Below are positions 38,913 to 53,605 of a stretch of 64,000 nucleotides of DNA, one piece after another. Position 1 is the first letter of the stretch. The number at the start of each line of letters is the position of its first letter. A program made the position numbers and the translations under genes. Origin of the DNA: Pardosa pseudoannulata (taxonomy: Eukaryota > Arthropoda > Arachnida > Araneae > Lycosidae); assembly GCA_032207245.1 (NCBI GenBank), contig CM063510.1, positions 48,461,995 to 48,525,994 on the forward strand. The letters are read 5' to 3'. The notes under the pieces were generated by a model, which saw only the letters and a list, made by a program, of their open reading frames with translations, was not told where the DNA came from and made no database searches.

Positions 38913-40506
38913 GACAGGGCCAGTGTTTATAATGCATCTCTTCTGATAATTATTATTGAATCTTTGGGAAACAGGTCTACTTACTACTGACTGATTTCTT
39001 GTCTGCTTATGTCTATAAGAGTTTGTGTGATTAAAAGTTGGTCTAGACTGGTGTTCTGAATTAACATTTTGTCAAAATTGATAATTATTCAGAACATATC
39101 TAGGACTACTATAACTACTTTGAGGAACATAATTTTGTGGTCTATAATTTGGAATTCTGTTTTGGTTCTGGTAATTATCAGTAATAGGAGTAACTGATGA
39201 CCTGCTACCTAATAGTGCTGGACATCTCTGATACAAAAGATATTTAAAGTGGAAACTAGCATGACTTGTGCAGAATGACGAGAAATAAAAAAAATGAGCA
39301 TTTGAACTAAACATTTTTTATTTAAGTTCTAAAAGTTTTTCAAAAAAAGTTAACAAAATAAACATAATAAATTTAACAATCACATATTGCCAAAAAAGGG
39401 TTCTTATAATATTGCAGAATAACATTTAACTCTAATACCACAAACTATTAAAAAAAAAAAAACTCAAAAAAGAAAGGATTTTATAATCTGATACATAACT
39501 AAAACAATGATTTAAACTAATATGTCATTTAAAGGAAATTTATCTACAGCATGAACAACGATAGCGCTGTTACCCTCACAACTGACTGAAAAAAAGTACC
39601 TCCCTCCTGCTTGTCCGCTTTATATACCCAGCAGCAGGTATAGCATGCTAATTAACATAATCATGCGGTTTCCTTCCCCACTCAGCCAATCACAAAATTA
39701 CACAGATCGTAGGCGCCAAGTGAGAGTTGAAGCCACATTAGCGTTTGCCGTGCAGACGTCACGACCAAACTTACAGCGAGACTCAGCTTCCTTACCAAAA
39801 GCAATCTAACTGGCGATTAAGGTGGCTGTCAAATCTACTTCCTCGGTTGACTTAAACAAATAAATGAACTAATAGACAAATTGCTGGGATTCACTGAAAG
39901 TTACGGAAGGTGCGATTTGGCTGTAACTTCTAACAGTAACAAAGCTGGGAGTTACGTTTTCATGTTTACGTATTTTAACTAATTTGTGAGCCTGCTTTAG
40001 CTAAGCAATAGGGTCAGTATGCACATTAATTGTCGTAAAAGATTTTAATTCTAAGGGATGCCCATCAGTAAGTCTTCTAAATGTCATGTCACTTGACAGT
40101 TTTAATTTTTGTCCTATTCCCATCTTTTTTATGAAAAGACTGGGTGATATTGCTGGTATGCAGCTCTTTCAGAAGTTTCTCAACATTTGTAAATTTTGCA
40201 TGCATTTTTAAGGACACAAAATTATCAACTATATAATCAATTACAGAAGTGGGTATGGTATTACCTGAGTTCCAAGTCCTGCCGACTTTCCTTGTAACAT
40301 TCTTGAGTTTGTCGCCAATCACAATAATCATAAGGTAGTCGTAGCCAACATCTTTTATTTTTATCTTGAAAATACATACATCCTTCTTAAGCCTAACAAC
40401 CACATTCTACATTCCATCATCTAATGGAAAAACAGCTCTCACTCTGTCATGTAACCATCAAAACCAGAAGCAAAATAACCCCACTTTTAAGTTTTAATTT
40501 TTACTG

Positions 40507-40555
<49 letters not shown>

Positions 40556-43500
40556 TAAAAGCTATTCTATTTAAGTGGCTATGCTGATCTGAACTCTCAA
40601 ATTGGACAATGTGTTTAAGCAAAAGAAGCCCTCCTTATACATTAGTCTATGTGGTTTCATGAAAACTAACACATGATAGTACATGATTGGGGAAAGAGCA
40701 TACCCCCAATGTGTGCTATAATATTTTCCTGTAATTGTTCATTTTCTGATGATTGTTTGTATCTTGAACTTTTCATTGTAATTCAAGGCAAAAAATCAAC
40801 TGAATAATGGCTAGATGTATACCTGCCAGCTTTTATGTGTTACACTTAAAACTTACACATTTAGAACTTTCTTTATACTTTAATAATCTTTTTTAAATGG
40901 TTTTGTCTGTAGCATTTTATATTTTCTTTTTGACCTATTCACACTTTTTGTATTAGGTTTTTAGCAAGAATCTGTAAGTAGAGCAAAAAAGCTATTACCA
41001 CTTCTCTTAAGACAGTATTAGAATAGCATACGAGCAATTGCTATAAAGTTTGATTTTTCTTTAATTGTAATTATTTTTAACATTTAAAATGCTGAAAAAG
41101 GATATAAAAATTTAAGCAGTCTCATACTACTGTTCTTATTTTTTAATGATAGTTTTTTGTCTATTTTTTAAATTGTAAGTTTTTTTAATCCTATGAAATT
41201 CATAGGATACAGTTATGTCACATGAAAAAAACTATTTGTCTCTGAAAAGGAAATTAAAACATAAGTAATTGAAAAGGCATTTTAAAATTCTTGTTTTTTA
41301 AAGAATTTTAATATGCTGCTTATCTGTTTCCTATCATATAAAACTATTACTTTGTCTATGAATATTTTAAGTTAATTTTATCTACCTAGAAATTTTAAGA
41401 ATTTTTTTTTTTAAATTGAGAATAAAGCTAACCGGGATTTAAAATTAAAGTTTTTTAAAGACAAAGACTTTATGAACTAACCTTCATTGTTGAAAAATCC
41501 TAATTAACTATTACATATGTATGGGAATAAATGATGTTTATAATTAGCCTCCTTCATTACAGTACTGCACAAATAAAAAAATTAATGTTTAATTTTTTTT
41601 CTCTGTAGCATTATTAATATACATTCAAAGACATTTTTGTAATTTGTCCTAATTTAAATATTTTTAATCTCAAGGCTGAAATTAAATGTAATTCATTATT
41701 TTGAAACAATATATTTAAAAAAAAAAACGTACAGTATAAAATAATTTAATTCCAGATCAGCAAATAAAGGAGCTCTAGACATTCAATATCTTAACCAACC
41801 ACTATCCATTTCATTCCTAATTTCAAGTTTATTATTTCCTTTTTAAATTGAACCCTAGGCATATGTATATTGGTATTTCAAAATAAAAATCACTATTTAG
41901 AAAATTATTTAATAAGTTTTTTTAATGGATATTGCTTATTTTGCAGTTGTAATTTAATGAGTGAACGTAATCCAAGTCCTCCAGCTTTTTGGGATCCATA
42001 TCCTGAAAATCGCCAACAGCAGCACAATGTTTATCCTATCCAAGTTCAGTTTTCCAGCTGTCGTTTTCATGGTGCAAATCAACAATCTATCCCATTTCAT
42101 GACACTCCTGAACAAGGAATGAGAACGCTTGTAAATATTTTTCTTCAAAAATCTTCACTCTGTTTTTATGCTAATGTAATTGTTTCATACTTGTTATTAT
42201 GTGCATTTAATTAGAAAAGTTATTTTGCAGGCCTGCCAGTTTTTAAAATACAACAGATTTGTGGAGCGTTTAATAAACATCTAAAAATGTCTTAAAATAT
42301 CTTTAAATTTTTTTTTTTTTAAATTATGATAATATACACTTATCAAAATTTAAGCATTTGTATCTATTTAAGTAACAAAGAATATGCAATCCATTTACTT
42401 TAATTTTTTTAATTTGTGTATCTATGCTTGGAATCTTTAATAAAATTTGAGAATAAAATTTTGTGGTCTTACAGTTTATAATAGAAAAATAGTAAAGCAA
42501 CAAAAAATATTTTAGTTTTTTGTTTACTGGATAGAATGCTAATCATTTAATTTTCAAAGGGTGAAATCTTAAAGATGAGAATCTGTCTTATTAATTAAAA
42601 GCACAGAATTAAATGTTTGAAAGCTATTTATTTAAACAGTGATAAAGTGTCTCTACTCAAGTAATTTTTGAATTCTCTTTTTACTTGTAAATTCTACTTT
42701 AGAGCAAAATTTAAATTTTTCTTCAGTGCTTACTGGAATATGTTTGAAATTTGTATAAAATGGAAACATGAATGGGTTAATAGGAGCTTTGAATGTTGCA
42801 ACCTACTTTTTATTAATGGAAGTATTAAAATTGGCAGGCTTGATGCTATTCAATTACATGTGCATGCATAACTTCATTTGTTGTCTATCTGTAAGTAATG
42901 CATCAAAATCTACTACCTTTTTTAAATAGATAAAAATAAAACTATTTCTCATAACTGTTAAATGACATCAAAAATAATTTTTCAGGTTTATAATGTTTCT
43001 ATTACATTTGTATTTTGTATGAAGTAATTATATGAAGTATATATATGAAGTATTGTCGTATTTTCATTTATCACACAAATTTCACAAGACTGTATTATAA
43101 AACTTGGGTTATTTAAATTATAAAAGGCTAGAGGTATCTAGAAGTAGTATTTTCACAGCAGTAGGTTCCAATTCAAAATAGAAAGACAATTTTTGTGCAA
43201 GAATGTTTACAATATGTGTAAAAAAGTATGTAATTAAAAAGTATATATTAAAAGGTATAAAAAAAATATTATACAAAGTATAAATGATTTGATTACATGC
43301 TTACTTTGGATTTCAAAATACTAAAATCAGATTAATTGAAGTTGTCATGCCTACAACTATAAGAATGACTAAAAATTCAGTTTGGTATGATATACCATGA
43401 AGCATGGTATGGCAGAAAGTCCTAATTCAAAGTATGTCAAAACATTATAGCAGTCTGTCAAAGTAAAAGAACAGCCAGGGTTTGCTATGAATAGAAATCT

Positions 43501-44495
43501 TGCTGTGTCAACATTTGGTTGTAGTAATTGATATCAATTTCTTGCTACCGCCAATATCTCGTCATCATTATCTTCAGATTCACTTCCATCATTAAAGAGA
43601 TCATCACCTTTGTCTCTGAAACTTTTTGATAAATTAGTATATTTAGAATTGCTCATATCATAATTTTTTCTAAACAAATTACAAAAACACTTAGTAAAAA
43701 TTTATTTATGGTTAACTGTTTATTTTTAGATTTAATGCAATAAAAATAAATATATTGATTTTTACACACCAAATGACTGCTTTATAACAAAGAATTTGTG
43801 GCAAATTTATAGCTAATCATAACAAAATACACCATGTGGTTTACACAAGAAAAAGACTTCATAATGGTGCCCTCTATTGTAAGTAAGTTTAGTTATAATC
43901 TAGCCTATCTGTTTTTACTTTAATGGACCTCAGATGGGCATTAGAAACAATTTGAGATACAAGGTCACCCATGTGAGATATGGGCTTGTGCAAATTTGAC
44001 AGTAACTTTTGCTGTGTCAGACATGGACAATTGCATTAAGGAGTTAATAATGCCTAATATCATTAAATTTCTTACCAGACATTTAAATTATGATTTAGAA
44101 AGGATAATTCTTAATTTTTGTAATAGGTATCTTCCTGTTTGAGTTATTAGCAATAATTATAAAATTGTTATTAAAAGAAATTTTGTTTGTAAGGTTTAAT
44201 TAAAATTTGTAATTAAAGTGTTATTGTGTAGAAATATATTTTTAACCAGAAAGTTATTTATAAAATATGGTTGATTTTTCCCCCCTCCACTCTAAAGGGT
44301 ACTGGCGCTGTTCCTGATCCATGCCTTGCCTATGGTAATTGCATGCCACGAGCTAGATGTATACATTCTCATCCAACAATTTATCCAAGTAAGTAAATAA
44401 ATATAGATATTTATTTATAAATTTCCTATGTAATTGTCTGTGAAATATACAATTTTTCAACCTTTTATTTTGTTGTTACAGTAAAAAAAATTATG

Positions 44496-44539
<44 letters not shown>

Positions 44540-44681
44540 ATACTGATATTAATGTAATAAATATATATAGATATACAATCCTTTAAAGCTAGTTGTGCAT
44601 GCTGCATCCTGGGGCATCTTAACTTCTTCACAGAAATTTTGTATGATATTATGACTTATCTAATTTTATTTTTAAAAATTA

Positions 44682-44744
<63 letters not shown>

Positions 44745-44765
44745 CATACATACATATATATATAC

Positions 44766-44845
<80 letters not shown>

Positions 44846-46899
44846 CATGGACGAGTGGTCAAGGCATGGAAGACACATTTCATATATAAAAACTTTATTG
44901 TAATCCTTCTGTTCATACCTATGCCATTTAGAAATCCTTTGTTCTCATAATTTGCCACAATAAGTGTGCAGGTTGTTATCAGCCCTAGTTCCCACTCAGA
45001 ACCGTCTCTTTTGGCATTGCTACCTAAGCAAATTCCTATGTCTACTTCCGCATCAGCATTTTCACTCTATAGTTCCATTTGAGGGTGTGCCTTTCTCCTA
45101 TTACATTATCATTAATGAGTTCTAACTATTTTTAATTATAACTTGCTTAATTCTTAACCCCCATTTTTAAATCTGACACATATATACAAATTTGTGAAAC
45201 CCTAAAGGTCTAGAAAAGAAAAGTTAAATAAAAAGAAAAGCAAGAAATATTTCATCCTGTTACACCAATATTCAAACTCCATTGAATTTGTTTTTTAAAG
45301 AACACTTATCACAGCTTATTCCTTGGTTTGAGAAATGACAATATTAGTAAATTTCTGTGGACTTAAAGTTTATTAATTGCTCTATTGCTTCTTGATTTAC
45401 TACTGTGAAAGATAATCTTATTAAATTTCACTTTTGACAGCTCATTAACTCATTAATTCCAAAGTTTAATTGTTTAAACAGTATTTAGTAAACTGACATT
45501 AAGTTCATGAAATCAATGGAAAGATAACTAAAAAAATTTCTCTATAAAAATTTTTAGCTCTAAAACAAAACATTCTTAAGAAGGTATGTGCCAAATGATT
45601 GCCATATGGTAGAGTGCTGCTCTTTAGTACTGGAGTTTGTAGGTTTGTATCCTGCTGCTGTTTGTAGCTGTTTGGAATTGGCTTTAAGTAATATGTCCTA
45701 GTCTCATTAGCCCTCCTGAGCAAAACAGTAGACAATAGCTCTCCAAACCAAATCAAACTGAGTAGGGGTGTTAGGTAATAGAAGATATACGGCTTTCCGT
45801 GCAAAATAACCTTGAACATGAACGCTATTTTGTAAAAATAAAGGTAATTGAATCTTTTCTTCAATTGAAGCATATTAAATAGTAATTAAAGAGGAAATAT
45901 CATAGATGAAAGTAATATTTTTACTTTAAGGCTGAAATGCCATATCACATTTTTCTTGTGGTCTTGATTATTTGCTGATTCAGTGAAACAGTGTCCTTTA
46001 TAAAGAACTATTTTCATTATATTCAGGGTCTTATCCTTGAGTAGATGAACAATAAAGTACTGAACAAGAGGAAAACAGAATCTGTTGAAACTAATTTCTG
46101 CAGAAATTTACATAAAAAAGATGTATAAATATGCTTCTGTGGCATAGTTCTAGTGACCACTGAATATAAAATTATTTCTACGAGTGGGGGAGAGCAATAC
46201 ATTCAGGACCTTCAGGATTGTATGGGCCTAGTCCTCCTTTGAGCATATAATAATGAAAATTGAGAAAATTAACTAAAAGATGTGAAAGGTTAGATAAAAT
46301 ACGTATCCGTGAGTTTACAATACAGTGACCAACACATTTGATTTCAGAATATTTAATGCAGTGTTGGTGCCATCTGTTGTCAGAAATACTATTTCTTGTA
46401 ATGATTCAAGAATAAATTATCCATTTACAGTGAATATTTTCAATGCTCATTTTATCTGGTATTAATTTAGTTAACAATTTAAATAAACAGAACAACGTAT
46501 TTTCGATTCACAACAATAGAAAACATCAACAATGTTAACAATGGAAATATATTTTAGCACTGCAATATGTTGCAGTCAAATATACACTGCACTGTTGTAT
46601 ATATTTAAACAATGTAACAGTTTCAATATTTAAAGGTTTAACAACGAAGGAATAAACATTGTTCACAGACCTTCTGTTATGCTAAATACATTTGTTTTAT
46701 ACTGATTTATAGGCTCATAACAAAAACTAACAGAAGTTTTAGGATCAGAAGAAGGAAATTCTATAATAATAAAATACAAAGACATAAAAAGTAAAAATAT
46801 TCAATTATGTAATTTTATTACCATATCTTTATCATTTTTGTTTTCACTGATGTTTAATAAAAGTATATGAAACTTATATTTGGCCCCAGCTTGATCCAT

Positions 46900-46941
<42 letters not shown>

Positions 46942-49900
46942 TAATTTATATATAAAATATAAATGAAGTCACCATAATTAAAATTGGTTCTTTAAGTTGA
47001 ACCTCTTAGATTTCTAATATGTAGTAATCCCTTTATATTTTTTTTCAGAAGCTTCTTCCTAATCCATTTTCTTTTAGGATTGTTTTGTTTCACATATTCT
47101 TCATCTAAAACTAAAGTGATTTTTTATGCTGAAAGGTAGCATGAAGATGTAATGTTTAAAAGCAGATTGCCATATTCTGATGTTGGCTGTTCTTTAGGAA
47201 CTGATGCAAGTGTGAACAGACATCAGTTAAATATGTTACTGTCTATGATGTGATGTTGATGTTCTGAAAAGTGTGAATTGACCTTTATACGTAAATGTTA
47301 TGAAAGGGTAAAAAACTTAAAAATTATTTAAGGAATCTATTTAATATAAGCCAATTTTGTGTCTATTACATGAAGTTTATTTCATTGGCTCTTTAAATTC
47401 TCTTTAAAAGTGTCTTTAAATGTGAGAAAAATGTCTTAATGATATTTTAAAGTAATTTGCATTTAAGACTTAGATTGTAAAAATATGTTTAATCTAAATT
47501 GTGAGTTTTTATGATTGTGAGTCATGATTTGTTTATTATTGTTTAATATTGTATACTATATTGATATAGGAAAATTTCAAATAGGACTTGTTTAAGAAAT
47601 AAATTATTTCCGATTTTGTGAAACCAAAATTCTCTCATACAGTTTGATAACTCAACTTTTTAGAATCAAAGTTTTTGGTGTATAAGCATACCCTCCAACT
47701 GCTATATATTTTCTGGAAAAAAAAAAAAAAAAAAAAAAAAAACATGTAATTATTAAATTATGCATTTGTGCTTAAAAATATGCATTTTATGATTTTTGTA
47801 ACATTTCTTCAAAGTTTGCACAACCTAGTTGCGATTTCATTTTCTTGCTTCCTGAATGTCTTTATACACACGTACACAAATATATATAAATATAAGTGTG
47901 TACAGTTGTATTTGGTATACATATTTATATTAGCTGTCTGTATTTATGAAGGATAATCAAAGTAAAATGTAAGGTTAAATAACTGATATTTCTAGAGTTT
48001 CGTCTGTTATGCAGAAATAAGTAGTATACAGTAATTCTAACATATCTGGTCAGTAACTGTGCAAAGTTTCAGCCACCTTTTGCCAGTAATGCTAGCTATA
48101 AGGTTAGCACAAATGGCAACTTATTTGGAAAACTGGTTTTATAAAGAAATTGACTGTTATTCCCTTTCTGTGATTGTAACCTGTAACTTGGACTGTAATT
48201 CATTGGCAGCTGGTAGAGGTTTTGAGGAGAGACTGTAATGTCTCATCAGTATATCACAGAATGGTGTCAAAAGTTTGCTGCTGATAGAGGAATAGGTGCT
48301 GGGACTTTGACCAACCTGCCTACTGCCTGAAGATAGACTTTTAATTGAAGGAGCACATAGGAGGTTGAAAGTTCCCTTTTAGTGAAGATGTGAAATAGGT
48401 CTCGACAGCAGGGCTGAATAAGGACAAGATTTTTACCAAGAAGGGATATTCGATCTTATCCCACTAAGCGGCAAGTGCCTAAACCAATATGGAGACTGTT
48501 AAAAATTTACCTCATGTATGTACTGTTGGCTGCATTGATTGTATGAAATAAAATTTACACAGTTCACTGCAGGCTTTGCAACCTTACTTATTGATCATCC
48601 CTTATATATGTACATGCATATACATTTTCTTGCACATACAGATTAAAGTATATACATTACATCACAACAACATTTGAGTCATCAATCAATTTGTAATATT
48701 TAATGTCATGTTGTGACATTCAGTGTTGCATGTTGGTTGGTGACAAATAGTTGGATTGTATGTATAAGATGTAGTTTGTAGAAGTTCTCTCTTTTGATAT
48801 ATTAGTGTCAGTTTTTCAATTTCTTCCAGCTGCATCCAGTCCACATTATAGTATATTGCCTGCCAGTGTGCATAATCCAGCTCCACATCATCCTGCCCTC
48901 AACACCCAACCAAATCCATACAGTCAACTTTTTCCCCCTGTCACTGTATCAACACCATCCACTCACCATGACCCACCGGCAATTCATCCTCATCCTCCAA
49001 GTTTAGTTAGAATGAATCCAACACATTCTAGAATATGGCAGGTGAGTTATTTTCTATTAAAGAATATTTGTAACTTGTAGATTTGTTTTCTACTGGTCTT
49101 TTAGTTTTTATTTAGTGCTTAAGAACTTTAAAATACTTAAAGTTTTCTAGATAGAGAGTATTGTATAGTTATTTTTTTTTTTATTTAAGCAAAGGATCTG
49201 GTTTAAAACTATATTAATGTCATAAAGCATAATTTGCAATGGATATCAATGATTTTAGTTATATTAATTCTAATAAGGTAAATTATATGCTTTACTAAGA
49301 CATATGTTAGACATATTGTACTCTACACTTTTTTAGGGGTTATATATAAATAAATATATATATATATATAAAATTTATTTTTTATTTAATTTTTATTTAT
49401 TTTTAAAGTCTCAACAGCGAATGCAAGAAGTTAGTCGAAGAAGATTCTATCAACATAGTGTTATGATGCAGAGGTAAGATGTCTAATGTTTGTTATTCAT
49501 TTTATGAAAATAGTCATTTAGGAAATTCTACATTTTTTTCTTCGAAAATTAACCTATATTTTGTAAAGCATTGAGAAAATTAAGTTTTTTTTTTCTTATT
49601 TAATCATCAGATATTTAATATATTTCATATCAGCTCTAAGAGAAAAATTTTAATATTTGAGATTTATTATTAATGTGTATATCAACATCGTGGGGGTGTA
49701 TGGTTTAATTATTAAAGTATAATTAAAATTTGTTTATAAGAGATAACAGAATTGTTATGTCGGTGGTGTAATAGAAAAATGAACATTAAAAAAATTACGA
49801 CTTTTTTATTTTAACTTTTATAAATGAAAATGGGTCATACTTATTTTTCTTTGTATTAAACCTTTTTTGGACTACCAAACGACATTTATTCACCTCCATA

Positions 49901-50635
49901 TTAATTTTTATTTGCCAAATATGCTACTCAGAGATAATACAAACCTTTGAGGTTCCATAGGAATCTCTTTGGGAACCACTGTTGTAAACAATCAACTGAC
50001 TTGCCCCAATATAGTAGTGGAGAATTTTGTTTTGTGACAGACATAACCCTGAGCATATTTTTGATCAAAAATAATTTTATGAATGAAATACTAGCCTATA
50101 AAACTATTGTATTAAATTCACCAATGAAGATAGCAAGTAAAGGTAAATTTATCATTGTACTTATTTAAAGCAGACATAAAATGTAAGCATAAAATATCTA
50201 CCAGTCAAATCTTTCTCATATTTTTAATTTTAGAAATTATTAGATTTGAAAGTATTTAATAGTTACTCTCTTGAAAACTATTTCAATTTATATTATTGCA
50301 AATGTTTTCATAATTTTATATTTTACTCCACTACTTTTGAGTTGGAATTTCTATGTATCTTGTATTGAATATCATGCAATTTATTTCCAAGAAAATTTTC
50401 ATTTTTTATAACTATAACATTTCAGATTATTTTGTGTCTTGTTTATTTTATTTTAGTTGGTACTTTAAGTGTAAAGTAAGTACATTAGCTCATAAAATAT
50501 CTGGTTTATTGCTTCTTTTTAGTACTGTAGTTTTCAGGTTTGAGTCTTAGCTGTTAATTAGTTTTAAGCAGTAAACACATGTTCCATTAACCTTCATGTT
50601 GTAAAAATATCGGCCATAAAATTTCTATCCTTTTG

Positions 50636-50667
<32 letters not shown>

Positions 50668-53564
50668 ATATATATGTCAAAGGGATGGAATTTTTTTAAA
50701 TATACACATATACAGGTGACACAAAAAAAAAACAGGAATTATTCAAATGTGTAGTGGTAGTCACAAGCAGGTGGCAGCACAGCGAGATAGTGACCTGAGT
50801 AAGTAAACACTTTGCAATTTTAATAACTATGTATCAGTGGAATGGGCAACAACTGAAGGAAAATGATTATCAGTTGCGATTAGAATTCTGTTAACAAATG
50901 ATAACAAAAGATAAATAATGATGAATTTTCTAAGCAAGTTGTGGATATCAAATGAGGCCCATTTTCATCTCACAGGATATGTGAATAAATAGAACTACCA
51001 TTACTGGACAGACACAAATCCTAATGAAGTTCAGGAGCACCCTTTACATGCTAGTAAGGTGACAGTATGGTATGCTGTTTCATTACATCTAATCCTTGAG
51101 CCTTATTTTTTAAAAAGAGCAAGGGATCACAGTAACTGTTAATGTGGGCTGGATTGTTACATAGAGGTATTACAATAAAAATCTTTTGTTACATCTGAAT
51201 TGAACAATTTTTGACTCATTCAAGAAATTTGGTTTCAACAGGATGAAGCAGCATCATATACTGCTTGGCAATCAATGAAAGCTGTGCCAGAATTGTTCAG
51301 AAACCATGTAAATTTAAGATTTGATAATGCTCCCCAGCCTCTTAGATTGCCAAATTTGTCCATTTATGATATTTCTTTTTGGGCTATCACGAGTAAAGTT
51401 TACATGACTTGACCAAGGACTCTGGATTTGTTAAAACAGAAAATTCAAGATGAAATTCACATTATTCTAACTGAGATACTGCAATGGTCAATTAGTATCC
51501 CATATACCATGCGGGCAAACCAGTTAAGGGGTTAATGTTTCTTAAATGGCAAATTTTAAGGTTTCAATTACTGTGAATAAAATGTTTTACTTTTATCATT
51601 CCTTGTTTTATTGGATTGATTACAAATATATATATATTTATTCAATTTGTATAATGTCCTTTCATTGCTAAGATAGATACCTTGATACCAAGACTGAATT
51701 TAGTGTTGTTGGATCGAAAACAATTGTGATATTGTAAAAATGTTACTTTGGCCTAGTGTTTGAGAAAGAAGAAATTAATACTCATAAATAAACACATGGT
51801 CTTGATTTAATGAATTTATACTGTGTAATTGTACGAATGTAACTTATTGTTACAGATATGTGTAACAGTGTTAGCTCAGAGATATGAATCTTATATTTTT
51901 ATATAAGAGGGTAAATGTTATTTACTGTCTTGTTTTGATAGCTATTTGTTTAAAACAACAATTATCATTTATGTCTTGTAATTAGAATAGTAATTAATCA
52001 GAATTGGAACATCAGTCACAAGCTTTTTTCACTAAGGACCATTTACTTAAATATTTGTGATCTTCCCCCCCCTCCTCCACAAATAACTGCTGTAATGCTT
52101 TATTGTATCAACAAAGATCTGTTCATCGTTATTTTATCTTTTTAAATTGAAAAAATATTCATAGTTTTTTAAAGTTAAAATTCCATTTTCTTTAATTGTA
52201 TATTTGTTTTATTGTTCGATTATTTAGTCTTTTAATCATTAATGATAAATCATCATCTCGTGGAAAATTGTAATATTGTCTTCTTATGTGGTGATGGTTT
52301 GCATAAATGGATATTGCAGGTCTGCTTACCATTACAACTTTATTTTAAAATGCCCAAGAGAAAAAATGGCATACGCTGCTAAGACTAAAGGGATTCACAG
52401 GAGGAAAAAAAAAAAAATTCTAAAAAAAAACTATGAAAAAAACTTATTAGAAAATGTAAAAATTGCTGTTCTAGACTAGAAATTATTAATGGCTCTATAT
52501 CAAATTGGATTTTTAACATTGTAAATCCTATAGGGAAGGTTTGTTCACACATATTTGGTACTATATCAAGGTGGTGCTAAATCAAGGTTTGAATATGTTT
52601 TTCTGTGTGCAATGTCCTATGAAGCTTAATAAATTTTTGTAATTGTAGGCAGCAGGAAATAACCTTACAGCTACTAGAAAGCCAAGCCCTAGGCACATCT
52701 TCTGCATTCTATCTCTGTCCGGATACTGCTCCAAGTATCACTGCCACTGCAACTGCTGCTCCTGTGACCACCAGCCAGCCAACTGCACATTTGATGCACA
52801 CTTCGCTGCTGGTGCCACCAGCGAACCCAGGTAACACCCCTGCAGGTCCTTCCGGCCTCAGTGTGTTGCCTTCAGCAATACCACCTGCGCCAACTCTGCC
52901 TACCTCAGTGCCCAGCCAATCAGTATCCTGTGCTTCTGAAGCTGATGCAATTGCAATGCAAGCTGAAGCTTTAGTGTCTGGAACAAACAAGTATGCTAAT
53001 TAAATATTTATCATTGCTTTGTTTTATATTAAACCATTTGTTGTGATACTTTATTGTTGATAATTCGAACCCAGAATAATTATCTATCTACCTATACACA
53101 CAAACACTGTATACATATATACGTGTGTATGCAGTTTTACTATTTTTGCAACAACAGCATGAGAAGAAACACAAGGGAGAGTACTTTTCATATTTATAGT
53201 TTAATATCTTACAATTTAATGTTAGTTATGTGATATTAGCATTTACTGTGGAAAGCTGCTTAGTATCAATAGATACAATTAATGCATTTTATAAAAATTA
53301 ATGATTTCATACATCATTTAAAATTTACTTTAAAAAATAGTTTTAAAAATATTTAATAATTCATTCTTCTTAGTTAAGGTATAGTAAAACTTTTTGTTTA
53401 TCATACCTCTTCTATTATTATTAAAAGATCAATTTGTGACAATGAATATAAAAATATTTTCCTTTATTATGATTTTATTGCATATTTTTCTATAACTAAA
53501 TAAAATGTCTAGTTTTTTAATCTCTTAATATTGGTTATCTAAATATTTTTCTTGGTTTTCTTGG

Positions 53565-53605
<41 letters not shown>

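Larger units (their letters stand above)
34450..39320 (-). mobile_element. Decayed Ty3/gypsy LTR retrotransposon, gag-pol on minus strand
   Basis: Reading the minus strand from high to low coordinates, the pol domains come in Ty3/gypsy order. A Gln/Asn-rich gag-like frame (39072-39314) is followed by a broken zinc knuckle (CVACQGK, about 37640-37690), protease (37329-37510), reverse transcriptase (36211-36830), RNase H (35640-35990) and integrase (about 34600-35400). Frameshifts and stops break every domain, so it is inactive. A poly(A)-tailed insertion separates gag from the knuckle. No envelope-like frame was recognised. It sits in the 10.5-kb Arkadia intron, opposite to the gene. Confidence 0.85.

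Noticed and set aside
40089..40403. 104-codon minus-strand frame as a host gene
   Set aside because: Its conserved part is the repeated flank of the gypsy remnant. Both copies share a stop just upstream in frame, pointing to LTR/leader DNA.
44639..44958. Overlapping open frames of Tyr/Ile on both strands
   Set aside because: They are translations of a long (TA)n microsatellite, not genes.
52709..52990. Gly/Ala-rich open frame on the minus strand
   Set aside because: It is the antisense shadow of the GC-rich Arkadia exon 52649-52990, which has good splice sites and continuous phase.
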